Source: Monoplex corrugatus (Eukaryota; Mollusca; Gastropoda; Littorinimorpha; Ranellidae). From it: a stretch of 64,000 bases of DNA. Positions 1-11,643 of the stretch are shown piece by piece; position 1 is the stretch's first letter; each line of letters starts with the position of its first letter. The translations under genes were made by a program, and so were the position numbers. The stretch is taken from the NCBI GenBank assembly GCA_030674185.1, contig CM060315.1:88854915-88918914 (forward strand), written 5' to 3'. The notes beneath the pieces are model-generated. The model made no database searches, was not told the origin of the DNA, and saw only the letters and a list, made by a program, of their open reading frames with translations.

Positions 1-2
1 AC

Positions 3-260
3 TCTCCAATCATTGCACGATGCACCTTTTATGAGGACAAGATCCGTATTCTCAAAGCCAAAATGAAGTTGAAGGTGAGTCAGATTTTTGTCGGAGAAGA
101 TTTCTCCAGCAAGGTGCGTGAATTAAGGCGCAAATTGACCCCACATTTGAAAAAGGCCAGGTCTGAGGGAAAGAGATTGGCAATGATTTTTGACCATTTG
201 GTCATCGATGGAAAAAAGTTCGGGCTTAATGCAACAGAACAGCTAGTGGAACTAAGATAG
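3..260 (+). pseudogene. LINE ORF1p-like C-terminal remnant
   Basis: The frame is open from the window edge to the stop at 258-260. It reads as the RRM/C-terminal part of an L1-type ORF1 RNA-binding protein: a stretch EDFSSKVRELRRKL, then KKARSEGKRLAMIFDHLVIDGK, which matches the family pattern of an E-D-F/Y, V-x-E-x-R-x-K-L core followed by A-x-x-x-G and a D-x-L-x-I-D-G motif. The N-terminus lies outside the window. This protein normally coats LINE RNA. The first ATG at 63 is internal to the domain and is not a believable start. Confidence 0.7.
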
Positions 261-569
261 GTCATTGGCCGGCCCTTTCATAACAAAATGTATGCGTCCT
301 TTTCCAAAGGAAACGACAAAAAAATTAACACCGGTGCACATCTCCACACACGACGAACATAGGCCTATTGGCGACTGTCACTCATGTGAAGGGCAAAATT
401 CACGTGGAGAAGGGTTGATTGAAAGCGTAACTCCCGACCTTCATGGTTGGCAAACGTGCTCTTTGAACGATGTACACGACAGATATAAATCGGATGTAGA
501 ATCAGAGTCGAAAATAAATGAAAGTGTTCATATTTATGATAATCACCATGTCATAATAAGGACTCAGAT

Positions 570-1407
570 GTGTACCCGTGCTTGAGTAAAACGTTCTCTT
601 TTCTCTCATGGAACGTTAACGGTTTATTTTCCAAAGTTACTGAAAAGGATTTTGTCTCGTATGTGTGTGTGTTTGATTTCATATGCTTTGGAGAAACATT
701 CATGGAAAAGTGTCACACAGATGTTTTTGTTGGCTATACTGTATTTTGCAAACCAGCAGTAAAGCTTTCGTCCCAAGGGAGACGATTGGTTTGTTTAGTA
801 AAAAACCAATTGGTTCCTTTTGTAACATGGATTGATATTAAACAAACTAATATATGTGCATTTGTTATCGATAAAAAATATTTTTGGTACTTCAAAAAAT
901 GTTTTGTTTGTTTGTGCTTATGTTCAGCCAGAAGGTTCACCTTATTATACACATTTTGATATTGATAACGGAATCTGTTTTGGAAGAATGTCTTGTTGAT
1001 TGTTTACTGTCATTAGGTGATGCTGAAATATTACTTTGTGGAGATCTGAACAGCAGAACGTGAATTTTTCTCCGGAAATTTTCGACTGTTTTAGCATTGA
1101 CTCGCTGACGAATAGTTAACCGTCATGTGCAAATCACAGATCTGACGATTCTGTTTTAAATGATTATGGTAAAATGTTGTTGAATTTGTGTGCTGCATTT
1201 GATTTGTATATTTTGAATGGGGTTTGTAATGGCGACCATCAGGGTCGCTATACTTACATATCTGATAATGGATGCAGCGTGAATGATTATTTTCTTATTT
1301 CTAAAGTTCTTTTTTCTTCTGTTTGTAATGATTGTACCTTATATATATCTGATCGCATTGATTCGGACCATTTACCCGTTCAGTTGCATATTACTTTCCC
1401 AAAATGA
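570..1407 (+). pseudogene. LINE APE-type endonuclease domain remnant
   Basis: The first part reads LSWNVNGL, then CFGETFM, matching the N-terminal metal and active-site motifs of exonuclease-endonuclease-phosphatase domains. After a disrupted middle (about 960-1170), the frame resumes with NGVCNGDHQGRYTYIS, DNGCSVNDYFLIS and SDHLPV; the last two correspond to the D-Y and S-D-H catalytic motifs. The domain would nick target DNA for reverse transcription. Frameshifts and stops make it non-functional. Confidence 0.7.
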
Positions 1408-1834
1408 AAATACATTTGGAACGGATGTTTGTGACAGAGGCACGGTGATTGAAAAATTTGTGTGGAGCGATGAAAATGGTCATGTTTATAGATCAAACTT
1501 ACAGAAAGAGGAGACGCGTTTGAAATTTCAATCTGCTATGAATTTGATTGATGTAGATGTAGATGATGCTTTGAACGTGTTCAATGACTGTATTAACAAT
1601 AGTGCTGAAAATATGAAGAGATACTTGCATAGTAACAAGACAAACACAAATAGTGATTGGTTCGATTTTGAATGTTTAACAGCCAAACGGAATGTCCGAA
1701 GATTGTTAAAAAGATTAAGAAAAACTTTAAGAGATGAGGTCAGATGTATGTAGGCCTATACTATTGCTAGAAGAGAATATAAAAACCTTCTGAAAAGAAA
1801 GAGAAGGTCCTTTCATCTAGCATTACTGAACAGC

Positions 1835-3360
1835 TTGGTGTCCACATTGAATGACCAACAGACATTTTGGAAATCCGTTAAAAAGGCATCATTTAAAAGA
1901 AGTCAGTCAAAACGTTGCATTACTGTTAACACGTGGTATGAACATTTTCGTTCTCTGTTAGATAAAGATGTTGTGCAAGAGGCTGAGTATACTATGCAAG
2001 TCAATGAGGAAACAGATGGCCATCTTAGTCGTCCTATTTCAATGGATGAAGTTGTGTCTGCCATGCGTAAACTGAAGAATAATGAAGCTGCAGTCCTGAT
2101 CTTATTATTGGTGAATTTTTTAAAAATGGGACAGAAGATACAATTCAATTTTTCCTGAAACTATTCAATAAACTTTTTAATGATATCATATTTCCAGAAA
2201 GTTGGTCAGAATCAATAATTTTACCATTATTTAAGAAAGGGGACGCCAGTAATCCAAATAATTACAGAGGAATTTCTGTCTGTAATATAAGCAGTGAATT
2301 ATATAGCACCATGATCAATAAGAGGTTACAGGATGGGTTGCAATTGATGACATTACAGGAGATCAGCAAGCTGGCGTTAAGAGGGGATGTTCTACAGTCG
2401 ATCATATGTTTACTCTCCTTTCACATATTCAGAAACAGTTTTCTTGATTTTGAAAAAGCATTTGATTCTATTGATAGAAATTTGCTTTGGCCAATTTTAT
2501 TGAAGAACGGTGTAAATGGCAAATTGTTTCAATGTATAAAGGCAATGTATCAAAAAGTTAAATGTCGAATCCGCTATGGGCTTCATATTACAGATTATAT
2601 TCAGTGTACAACTGGAGTTAAACAAGGAGATGTTTGTAGCCCTGTATTATTTTCTATGTTTATTAATGAGCTTGCTCTGGAGGTTATCAGCAATGGGCAT
2701 CATGGTGCCAAATGTCCACAAGATTTGTCAGAATTGTTTATTCTTTTGTTGGCAGATGATGTGCTGTTGTTATCTGAAACGGTTGTAGGTTTACAGAGGG
2801 TGTCAAATACTGTACACAGAGCAGCTACTTCTTTGCATCTTAAGGTAAATTTGAACAAAAGCAATGTTGTATTTAGAATAGGAGGACACCTAGCTGCTAG
2901 AGAGAGATGGGTGTACAATGATACAGTTATGCCTGTTGTAAATGTATAGAAATACCTGGGAATTTATTTTTCTACACGTTTGAGTTTTACTCTGGCTTGT
3001 AAAGATATTGTTAGCAGGGCAAAAAAAAAAAAAAAGCATTGCTGTGTACGATGAAAAGATTGAATATGTTAACTAACAATTCATTTGATTTACTTATCAA
3101 AATATTTGATTCACAAATACAGCCAATTTTGCTGTATGGAGCAGAAATTTGGGGATTAGATAAGGCAGTTATGCATTGTGAAGCTGTACACTTATTTGCT
3201 TCGAAAGGATTTTTAGGACTGGATAAGCGCACATCTAATGATTTAGTGTATGGAGAAACAAACAGATACCCATTGTTTGTTCATTCTGTTGTACGATATA
3301 TTCAATTTTGGTTAAAACTATTGCACATGGAAGACAACAGACTGCCGAAAAAAATCCTAT
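1835..3360 (+). pseudogene. LINE reverse transcriptase remnant
   Basis: Key RT blocks are readable: the pre-finger segment with MDEVVSAMRKLKNNEA (about 2040-2090), then DFEKAFDSIDRNLLW (palm motif A, about 2445-2490), GVKQGDVCSPVLFSMFINEL (motif B, about 2615-2670) and LLADDVLLL (catalytic motif C, about 2745-2775). These are followed by KYLGIYF and a thumb segment with LLYGAEIWG (about 3130). At least three frame breaks separate them (about 2090, 2160-2310 and 2949), so this is a dead copy. Confidence 0.8.
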
Positions 3361-3677
3361 AAGATGCTATTTGATCTAGACTGTAAAGGAAAGAAGAATT
3401 GGGTAACTAGTATACGTATGTGTCTGAATGAATATGGGTTTGATGATGTTTGGTTTTTCCAAGGAGCTGGCGATGAGAGACAGTTTATTCGTGATTTTCG
3501 ACAAAGACTGATTGATTGTAGATGGCAAAAATGAAATGACCATATACAGACAAGTGGAAGATATGATTTTTACAGAACTGTCATAGACTCTCACAGTGTT
3601 AAACCATACATAAGCCTTGATTTGGATATTAATTTGAAAAAAAAATAATAGCAACATTTAGACTTGGTTTATCAATC

Positions 3678-3950
3678 TTGAAAGCCCATCAACTGAGATA
3701 CAAGCAAAACAGAGAGTCTGATTTGCTCTGTCCCTTATGTATGCAAGCTGAAGAAGACGAAATACATTTTGTCATTTGTTGTCCAGCTTTAGATGAAATC
3801 CGTTCAAGATTTATCCCTCAAAAGTATTATAGATGCCCGAATATGTTTAAACTGTGTTTGTTAATGTGTTCAACTCGTTTCGATTATATTAAGAACTTTG
3901 GTTTGTTCCTGCTTAAAGCAGTTAAAATCAGGGAAATCGCTTTATCGTAA
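3678..3950 (+). pseudogene. LINE 3'-terminal Cys/His knuckle segment
   Basis: The segment contains CPLCMQAEEDEIHFVICCP, a C-x2-C-x8-H-x4-C arrangement typical of the zinc-knuckle-like C-terminus of several LINE RT proteins. It ends in a stop at 3948-3950 and is followed by an AT-rich 3' UTR. It belongs to the same copy as the RT upstream but is separated from it by frameshifts. Confidence 0.65.
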
Positions 3951-4096
3951 TACACAATTTATTTTGTTGTTGATTGTTAATTCTATATGATATGATATCT
4001 GATTATCTCATTATGTTTATAAGCACCCTTTCAGTAGGGGCTATGGCCTTTCTAGAATAAAAATTCTGAAATCTGAAGTCTGAAGTCTCTCTCTCT

Positions 4097-4692
4097 CTTC
4101 TGAAAAGAAAGAGAAGGTCCTTTAATGTAGCATTACTGAACAGCTTGGTGTCCACATTGAACGACCAACAGGCATTTTGGAAATCTGTTAAAAAGGAATC
4201 GTTTAAAAGAAGTCAGTCAAAACGTTACATTACTGTTAACACGTGGTTTGAGCATTTTCGTTCGCTGTTAGATAAAGATGTTGTGCAAGAGGCTGAGTAT
4301 ACTATGCAAGTCAACGAGGAAACAGATGATGACCATCGTAATCGTCCAATTTCAGTGGATGAAGTTGTGTCCGCCATGCAAAAACTGAAGAATAATGAAG
4401 CTGCAGGTCCTGATTTTATTATTGGTGATTTAAAAAAAAAAGACAGAAGATGCAATTCACTTTTTCCTGAAACTATTTAATAAATTTTTTGATGATGGCA
4501 TATTTCCAGAAAGTTGGTCAGAATCAATAATTTTATCATTATCTAAGAAAGGGGACACCAGTAATCCAAATAATTATAAAGGAATTTCTCTCTGTAATAT
4601 AAGCAGTAAATTGTATAGCACCATTATCAATAAGAGGTTACAGGAATGGGTTGCAATAAATGACATTACAGGATATCACCAAGCTGGCTGAG
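4097..4692 (+). mobile_element. Second internal LINE fragment, duplicate of 1789-2386
   Basis: Starting at the words CTGAAAAGAAAGAGAAGG after a (TC)n stretch, the sequence repeats the 1789-2386 part of the first LINE with point differences and small indels (for example an extra GAT codon near 4327). It includes the pre-RT segment and FPESWSESIILSLSKKGD. It stops abruptly at about 4692 in the middle of the RT, so it is truncated at both ends. This suggests a rearrangement rather than a normal 5'-truncated insertion. Confidence 0.8.
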
Positions 4693-4729
4693 TCATTGAA
4701 TTTATCTTGTATAACTCCACATTAGACTA

Positions 4730-5030
4730 CTTTGTTTTCATGTCTTAATTAATCCAACGAGTACAGTAGCTACCGTAAATCTACACTGCTTGGTAACCTA
4801 CGTTTGCTCACATCCATATTAATCTATTTGCCGTCCATGTCTGAGTTAACTTACTTGTATTTCACGTCCATGTGAATCTGCTTGGTGTTTACGTCCTTGT
4901 TCACCTACTTTTTTCTGTCCACATAAACCTACTTGGTTTTCACGTATGTGTTTACCTACTGATTTTCGACGTCCATTTTAGCCTATTTGCCTTTAACATC
5001 CGCATTAACCTATTAATTTGTTTTTCAGTT
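4730..5030. repeat. Degenerate minisatellite, about 35-bp period
   Basis: Phrases such as CACGTCCATGTGAATCTGC, CTACTTGGTTTTCACGT and CCATTTTAGCCTATTTGCC recur with an irregular spacing of roughly 33-37 bases and heavy divergence. I read this as an old, decayed tandem array. Confidence 0.5.
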
Positions 5031-5455
5031 TATCATCCCAGTCCTTGCGCATCGTAGTAAATTAAAAAAATCAAACAATACCTACTTGCAGATCAAAAGT
5101 TTATTCAAGAAGTACCACAAACATTATTCACACAATACATTAATTTGTCTCCCTCTCATTTCATACAGACACCGTATAATTACATTCCCACATTCTTACA
5201 TCTCTTGAATTAAAACATTCCGCAAAAGGATCATAAGACTGCACTGACACTGCATTTATTCTAGCCAAGAAGCAAGAGATTCCTAAAAGCTATAAACCTG
5301 ACTCACCACACTTGTGTACAAAACCAAGATTGCCGACATAAATAAATATCACACCTCAACAGAAAATATTTCTATGTACTGTCACTTTACCAAATTTTTC
5401 TTTTACTTCTGTGCAGAGGGGAACATGTTTCTGAAAAATTTCCTCATAGCTTCTG
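5031..5455. other. AT-rich intergenic stretch, nothing recognised
   Basis: No open reading frame of note, no element termini and no RNA gene seen. It separates the decayed minisatellite from the 38-bp array. Confidence 0.5.
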
Positions 5456-6385
5456 TGAGTATGACACTATGAGCATCAAATATGACAGCATGCTGAGTAT
5501 GACACTATGAGCATCAAATAGGGCAGCATGCTGAGTATGACACTATGAGCATCAAATAGGGCAGCATGCTGAGTATGACACTATGAGCATCAAATGGGGC
5601 AGCATGCTGAGTATGACACTATGAGCATCAAACAGGGCAGCATGCTGAGTATGACACTATGAGCATCAATGGGGCAGCATGCTGAGTATGACCTATGAGC
5701 ATCAAACAGGCAGCATGCTGAGTATGAACTATGAACATCAAACAGGCAGCATGTGAGTATGAACTATGAGATCAAATGGGGCAGCATGCTGAGTATGACA
5801 CTAGCATCAAGGAGCAGCTGAATGCACATGAGCATCAAATGGGCAGCATGCTGAGTATGACACTATGAGCATCAAACAGGGCAGCATGCTGAGTATGACA
5901 CTATGAGCATCAAACAGGGCAGCATGCTGAGTATGACACTATGAGCATCAAATGGGGCAGCATGCTGAGTATGACACTATGAGCATCAAACAGGGCAGCA
6001 TGTTGAGTATGACACTATGAGCATCAAACAGGGCAGCATGCTGAGTATGACACTATGAGCATCAAACAGGGCAGCATGTTGAGTATGACACTATGAGCAT
6101 CAAATGGGGCAGCATGTGAGTATGACACTATGAGCATCAAACAGGGCAGCATGTTGAGTATGACACTATGAGCATCAAACAGGGCAGCATGCTGAGTATG
6201 ACACTATGAGCATCAAACAGGGCAGCATGTTGAGTATGACACTATGAGCATCAAACAGGGCAGCATGCTGAGTATGATACTATGAGCATCAATAGGGCAG
6301 CATGTGAGTATGACACTATGAGCATCAAACAGGGCAGCATGCTGAGTATGACACTATGAGCATCAAATAGGGCAGCATGTTCAAT
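5456..6385. repeat. 38-bp minisatellite array
   Basis: About 24 copies of a 38-bp unit containing GAGTATGACACTATGAGCAT followed by CAAACAGGGCAGCATGCT. Variation is mostly CAAACAGGG versus CAAATGGGG or CAAATAGGG, and GCTGAG versus GTTGAG. The stretch 5680-5840 is different in character: its copies carry many single-base losses, which looks like consensus error or a local low-quality patch rather than biological divergence. Confidence 0.93.
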
Positions 6386-6639
6386 AAGACAAAGTTCACT
6401 GTTTACCGTTACCTATAACTGCCATGTCTGGCCTGTTTGTCCTCTCAGTGACGTACGCACACATACACTCACATATATCTCCATCATTCCATGCATAGAT
6501 ACCTGCACACTTACACATACTTACAAACATATACCAGTGTGATCCCAAGAAAGCTATGAGTGAACACACCCACAAACTGAGCTCTCAAACTACCGTAACT
6601 TGGCATGTCCAAATCCATATATTTGAATGGGCAATAATA

Positions 6640-7000
6640 ATTAATAATAATAATTACAATATTTATATAGCGCAAAATCTTGATAAAATCAAATCTAAGC
6701 GCTGAAGCAGACACACACGCACGCACGCACGCACACACACACACGCACGCACACACACACACACACTTTGGTCACAGCGAATGAAATGTCGAACGGTTAA
6801 TATACAGGATTTCTCCACCTCTTTTGGATTTTCATTTTGGACATCAGGACAACAACAGCAATAACAACGACAGCAACAAGAATGATAAAACAGAGTCAGT
6901 TCATTCATTGATAATACTATTATTAATAGTAACAATAATTCTATTTGTATAGTGCGAACAGTCCATGTCAAAAGATGCTTGTTGCGCTCTACATACAAAA
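6640..7000 (-). mobile_element. Two CR1/L2-like LINE 3' tails with (AC)n
   Basis: Two short blocks, at about 6640-6705 and 6911-6995, each start with an (AAT)n-type microsatellite and continue into TTTATATAGCGC or TTTGTATAGTGCG and then a GCGC/GCGCT word. This is the mirror image of the 3' terminus ending GCGCTATA...ATTATT seen at the end of the CR1/L2 LINE at 9420-9500. They are probably severely 5'-truncated insertions or SINEs sharing that tail. A (CA)n tract lies at about 6711-6765. Confidence 0.5.
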
Positions 7001-7389
7001 AAGTGGACTGCCATATCGATACATCAATGCAGTAGAAACAAGATTGGATACATGCCTAAATGCAGTATAAACATATCAGTTCATCAAAAGTATCAACAGA
7101 TCATAATGATATGAAAACAAAAATCGGTATGAAATAGGTAGTATTAACAATAGTCCAGACAGTAGAATCAGACGAAAATAGAATCACAACGCCTATAAAC
7201 AGACATGACAGGTGCAAATCTTTGGCTATCTAGCGTCTGCCAAGCGTCAACACAGGACAACAAAGAACAAACAATACAAACAAGAATTACGGGAAAACGG
7301 CAAAACTTCTCTTTTCTTTTGTTGAGAGGGAAAAAGTCCAGAAAAAATATATAAGGAAGAAAACTGTATAGACCATTTGATAAGTCTTT

Positions 7390-7484
7390 CCCACACACAC
7401 ACACACACACACAAAACATACGCATGTATGCACTCACTCACACACACACACACACACACACTCACAAACATACGCATGCATGCA

Positions 7485-7558
<74 letters not shown>

Positions 7559-7652
7559 TACATACACATGTATGCACTCACTCACACACACACACACACA
7601 CTCACAAACATACGCATGCATGCACTCACACACACACACACACACACAAACA
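7390..7652. repeat. (AC)n microsatellite cluster
   Basis: Several long (CA)n runs are separated by a repeated spacer containing AAACATACGCATGCATGCAC. The spacer recurs about three times, so the whole block was also duplicated at a larger scale. Open frames here are only low-complexity His-Thr or Val-Cys strings. Confidence 0.95.
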
Positions 7653-7849
7653 TGCAACATGACCGGAATTAGTATCAATCTATGCATCTATACATGTTTC
7701 TGAAAGATAAATGTTTTGAGAACTGTGTTTTAAAAGTAAGAAGACAACTGTTTGTTTTAAAAATACTGGGAAACATTTCCATGTTGTTGGTCCAAAAACA
7801 GAGGATTTCTTTCCGCAAGTAGTAAGAGAGAACAAAGGAACAGCGAAGA

Positions 7850-8560
7850 GGTGAGCTCCTTAATGCCCGAAAGCTTTGGAAGGTTTGTAGGGCAGGAAGA
7901 ATACTGACATTATATCACATATTCGGCCTGTCCTGTAGGGCAGAAGTTCTGACACACATCGCATACTATCACCACAGTTTTGTCCAGTAACTGGCATGGT
8001 CAGTGGATTTATGGATGACTGATAGGACACATCAGCAGACGGGATCTCTTCTTGGTCTCTGGGTCGCAGCAACAGGAAGGTCAGGTATACTGAGGCTGTC
8101 TGGACTTTGATATTTGCCACCCAGTTCTTCTTCTGTCCACCTCAGTAGTGGCCTCCTTCCTGAAGTATGGTCTTGAGCAAGTGTGTTGTCGTGAGTGTTG
8201 GTTGTTATTTCTTAGCATAGTCTTTGATTTCATATTCAAGGGAAAGTATACGAAGCAGTTTCATTAGGCACTTGTTCTCAAAGGCTTTCATTTTCGTCTC
8301 TGAATCATGGTGTGCAAGTTTTACTAAGGCTTCAAGTGAGTCTGTAAGTGGCAGTGAAACTGACAAGTTTTACTCTCCCATAGCCAAGTTTGATCTGGCC
8401 ATTGCTGCCATTGCTCCTTCAACCCTGATGCAGATTTTTGCAATGCTGCTGCCTTCTTTAAACAGAGTAGTGCCCAAGCACTTAAAACTGTTGACCAGTT
8501 CAGTGTAAAAGGGACTGAAAGCTGAGAACTTTGCAATATCTCGACATTGATGTTGTTTTC
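7850..8560 (-). pseudogene. RTE-like LINE C-terminal remnant
   Basis: Read on the minus strand, with frame changes, the segment gives FKCLGTTLFKE, then MAARSNLA-like text, then DSETKMKAFENKCLMKLLRI, then KTILQE and KKNWVANIK. This is the thumb/C-terminal layout of an RTE-type RT (YLGS, KIKAFE-x-KCLRKLLRI, T-x-LQG, RK-x-W). It is heavily decayed, and no catalytic motif is retained. Confidence 0.55.
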
Positions 8561-8561
8561 A

Positions 8562-8562
<1 letters not shown>

Positions 8563-8596
<34 letters not shown>

Positions 8597-8900
8597 AGAA
8601 GAAGAAGAAGAATGATAACAACGATAATATACTACTACTACAACTACTACTACTACTACTGCTATTACTAAGAAGAAGAAGAAGAATGATAACAACGATA
8701 ATATACTACTACTACAACTACTACTACTACTGCTATTACTAAGAAGAAGAAGAAGAATGATACCAATGATAATATACTACTACTACTGAAGAAGATGATG
8801 ATAATAATAATGATGATGATGATAACAACAACAACAACAACAACAAAATAATAATAATGTAAATAATAAAAGTAAGCAGCAGAAGAAGAAGAATTCCATT
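8563..8900. repeat. Trinucleotide repeat complex with higher-order unit
   Basis: Runs of (CTA)n, (AAG)n, (ATA)n, (GAT)n and (CAA)n alternate. A compound unit of roughly 85-90 bp, with CTACTACT followed by AAGAAGAAGAAGAATGATAA and CGATAATATA, occurs about three times, so the block has a second-level tandem period. A CR1/L2-like tail word (TTTGTATCGCGC) follows at about 8896. Confidence 0.85.
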
Positions 8901-9644
8901 TGTATCGCGCAAACAGTTCATATGAAAACATGCTCACAGTTATTTCCATAGCAACAACTTCCTTTTTGAGGGGTGGTTGGGGCAGCATAAACACAGACAT
9001 TAACCCTTTCACCACCAGACATCATGGAACACAGAAATTCCCAGCGCCAGGTGTTTTCGGCAGCAGCAGCAATGACAACAGTCACTGCCTTTAAATGCTT
9101 ATAACTTCTCTGTTTTTTGTGAATTGAAGAAAAAAATGACAGCATTTTTTTTCATGCTTGGTTTTGTTTTTGCTTACGTTTTGTTGTTTTTGTCAATGTT
9201 CATGAATCTTTCATTAAAAAGAATAGACGGAACTGTTACACATTATCTCAAGAAGACACAGAAACACCCTTGGGGCATTGCATCAACTTCACACTACATG
9301 GGTGCCCCTCATCTAACTCCTCACCCCCTTCCCTGCTTGGCAAAAGTTTCAGTTTCTTCAAAACATCCTCAGTTATGTGGGTGATATTCTATATGATCGT
9401 CATAATGGAGCAGTTTTAAAGTAATAATAATAATAAATAGCTTTTGTATAGCGCTATTCTCAGTTCAACTCACTGCACTCTTACATAAAAAATAATCTCA
9501 CTCACATAGCAATAACATTTTTTTCAATCAACACACACACACACACACACACACCACACACACACACACACACACAACACACACACACACACACACACAC
9601 ATACACACACACACACACACAACAACAAAATGTAGGGGGGATAG

Positions 9645-10308
9645 TTATAAAAATGCCTGCAGAAACAAATGTGTTTTGAGTTTTATTTTGAAAGCTTGAA
9701 GGGTTGGAACATCTCTTAGACTGGTCGGCAACTCATTCCATGCAGACGACGCGGTGTATCCAAACGAATGGTCTCCTGCAGCCTTTAGATTAAACCTTGG
9801 GGATACTAGGCGTTTCTCCTGCGACGAGCGGAGTGTGCATGATGGCCGACAAGTAGGCCTACACAGTGTGTCAGACAGGTAGGGAGGCAATGGGCCATCA
9901 AAATGACGGTAAGCCAACACACAAATTTTGTACTGGCAACGAAAGCAGACGGGGAGCCAGTGAAGTTCCTTTAACAAAGGTGTTACATGATCGCCCTTTG
10001 TCTTTTTCATTACGTGCCGAGCTGCATTGTTATGTACTTTCTGCAAACGGGAAATTTTCTCGTCCAGTAGACCTGCGAGAATGGAGTTACAATAGTCTAA
10101 CCGGGAAATGATCATGGCTGAAACAATCATTGATGCAGAAGAAGTTGAAAAGTAACGACGGTTTGATGCAATACGTCCGAGTTCCAGAAAGGATGCTGGC
10201 AGACATACTGATGTGATTTTGCATCGACAGAGTTTGGTCAATCATAATGCCAAGATATTTAACAGAAGACGCGAATGGAATATTGTTACCGCCTATATGC
10301 AAGCACAA
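9645..10308 (-). pseudogene. CR1/L2 RT C-terminal segment
   Basis: The longest uninterrupted stretch of the LINE (9645-10241 open). It holds the RLDYCNSILAGL and LHWLPV motifs and the terminal FKIKLKTHLFLQAF, all hallmarks of the CR1/L2 thumb/C-terminus. A frameshift near 10220 leads into the preceding segment FASSVKYLGIMIDQTLSM. It ends at a natural stop, so the 3' end of the element is intact here. Confidence 0.85.
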
Positions 10309-10898
10309 TTGCTGCCGACCAATCCAAGGCGACTAGAGGCACCAACAGGCATGAGTTCAGTTGTGTCTGTGTTCAGCTTCAAATAACTGATGTTTATCCA
10401 ATACAGTACATCATCCACAGTTCCACTCTTTGACAGTACAGTGTCATCAGCGTATTAATGAAAATTACACTGATGAGAGGCTGTAACACCTGACAAAGGC
10501 TGAGAATATAGTGTAAACAACACTGGTCCAAGTACAGACCCTTGTGGTACACCATAAACCAGGGGACGTGGAGCAGACATAACACCATCAACAGTGACTG
10601 ACTGATACCGGTCTTCTAACTATGAGGCAAACCAGTGAAGAGCTGGACCACGCACACCAAAGGTCAATTCCAGTCTCTTGAACAGTACGGAGTGGTCAAG
10701 CGCGTCGAATGCCGCACTGAGGTCCGACAACGTCAATAGAGACACCAGTTTTTTTTTATCCGCATTGACTAGCCGACCGTTGAGGACACTCAGAACTGTG
10801 GTCTCCGCGCTATGACCACCACGGTATGCCGACTGGCGCACTTCAAGCAAGTTGTTGGCACATTAGTGATTTTGTAGTTGCTTTAGTACAACTGTCTC

Positions 10899-11643
10899 AA
10901 GAACCTTAGAGAGGAAGGGAAGATTAGATACGAGTCTATAGTTCTAAGAAGTGGACACACAAGAACCTTAGAGAGGAAGGAAGATTAGATACGAGTCTAT
11001 AGTTCTAAGAAGTGGACACACAAGAACCTTAGAGAGGAAGGGAAGATTAGATACGAGTCTATAGTTCTAAGAAGTGGACACACAAGAACCTTAGAGAGGA
11101 AGGGAAGATTAGATACGAGTCTATAGTTCTAAGAAGTGGACACACAAGAACCTTAGAGAGGAAGGGAAGATTAGATACGAGTCTATAGTTCTAAGAAGTG
11201 GACACACAAGAACCTTAGAGAGGAAGGGAAGATTAGATACGAGTCTATAGTTCTAAGAAGTGGACACACAAGAACCTTAGAGAGGAAGGGAAGATTAGAT
11301 ACGAGTCTATAGTTCTAAGAAGTGGACACACAAGAACCTTAGAGAGGAAGGGAAGATTAGATACGAGTCTATAGTTCTAAGAAGTGGACACACAAGAACC
11401 TTAGAGAGGAAGGGAAGATTAGATACGAGTCTATAGTTCTAAGAAGTGGACACACAAGAACCTTAGAGAGGAAGGGAAAATTAGATACGAGTCTATAGTT
11501 CTAAGAAGTGGACACACAAGAACCTTAGAGAGGAAGGGAAGATTAGATACGAGTCTATAGTTCTAAGAAGTGGACACACAAGAACCTTAGAGAGGAAGGG
11601 AAGATTAGATACGAGTCTATAGTTCTAAGAAGTGGACACACAA
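10899..11643. repeat. 62-bp minisatellite inside the CR1/L2 RT
   Basis: Twelve copies of a 62-bp unit beginning AAGAACCTTAGAGAGGAAGG and ending AAGTGGACACAC. Copies are nearly identical: one has a lost G (about 10980) and one a G-to-A change (about 11478). On the minus strand each unit encodes the LINE motif NYRLVSNLPFLSKVL, and single-copy LINE sequence resumes on both sides in the expected order. The period is not a multiple of three, so the amplification destroys the frame and must have occurred after the element became inactive. Confidence 0.95.

Larger units (their letters stand above)
1..4090 (+). mobile_element. APE-type LINE, near full length from the window edge, decayed
   Basis: The segment shows the order of a non-LTR retrotransposon: an ORF1-like tail (3-260), an APE-like endonuclease (about 585-1405), a linker, a reverse transcriptase (about 1835-2960), a thumb region (3040-3360), a Cys-rich 3' region (3678-3950) and an AT-rich 3' UTR. 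The 3' end is an AATAAA-containing tail with short tandem repeats of the type TCTGAAGTC near 4060-4090. The reading frame is broken by stops and frameshifts (for example around 960-1170, 2160-2310, 3362 and 3530), so the copy is dead. Clade is left open: the ORF1 part is L1-ORF1-like, while the RT and 3' zinc knuckle resemble LINEs widespread in invertebrates. Confidence 0.85.

Noticed and set aside
5456..6385. CRISPR-like array
   Set aside because: The repeats are contiguous without unique spacers and the DNA is clearly eukaryotic; it is a minisatellite.
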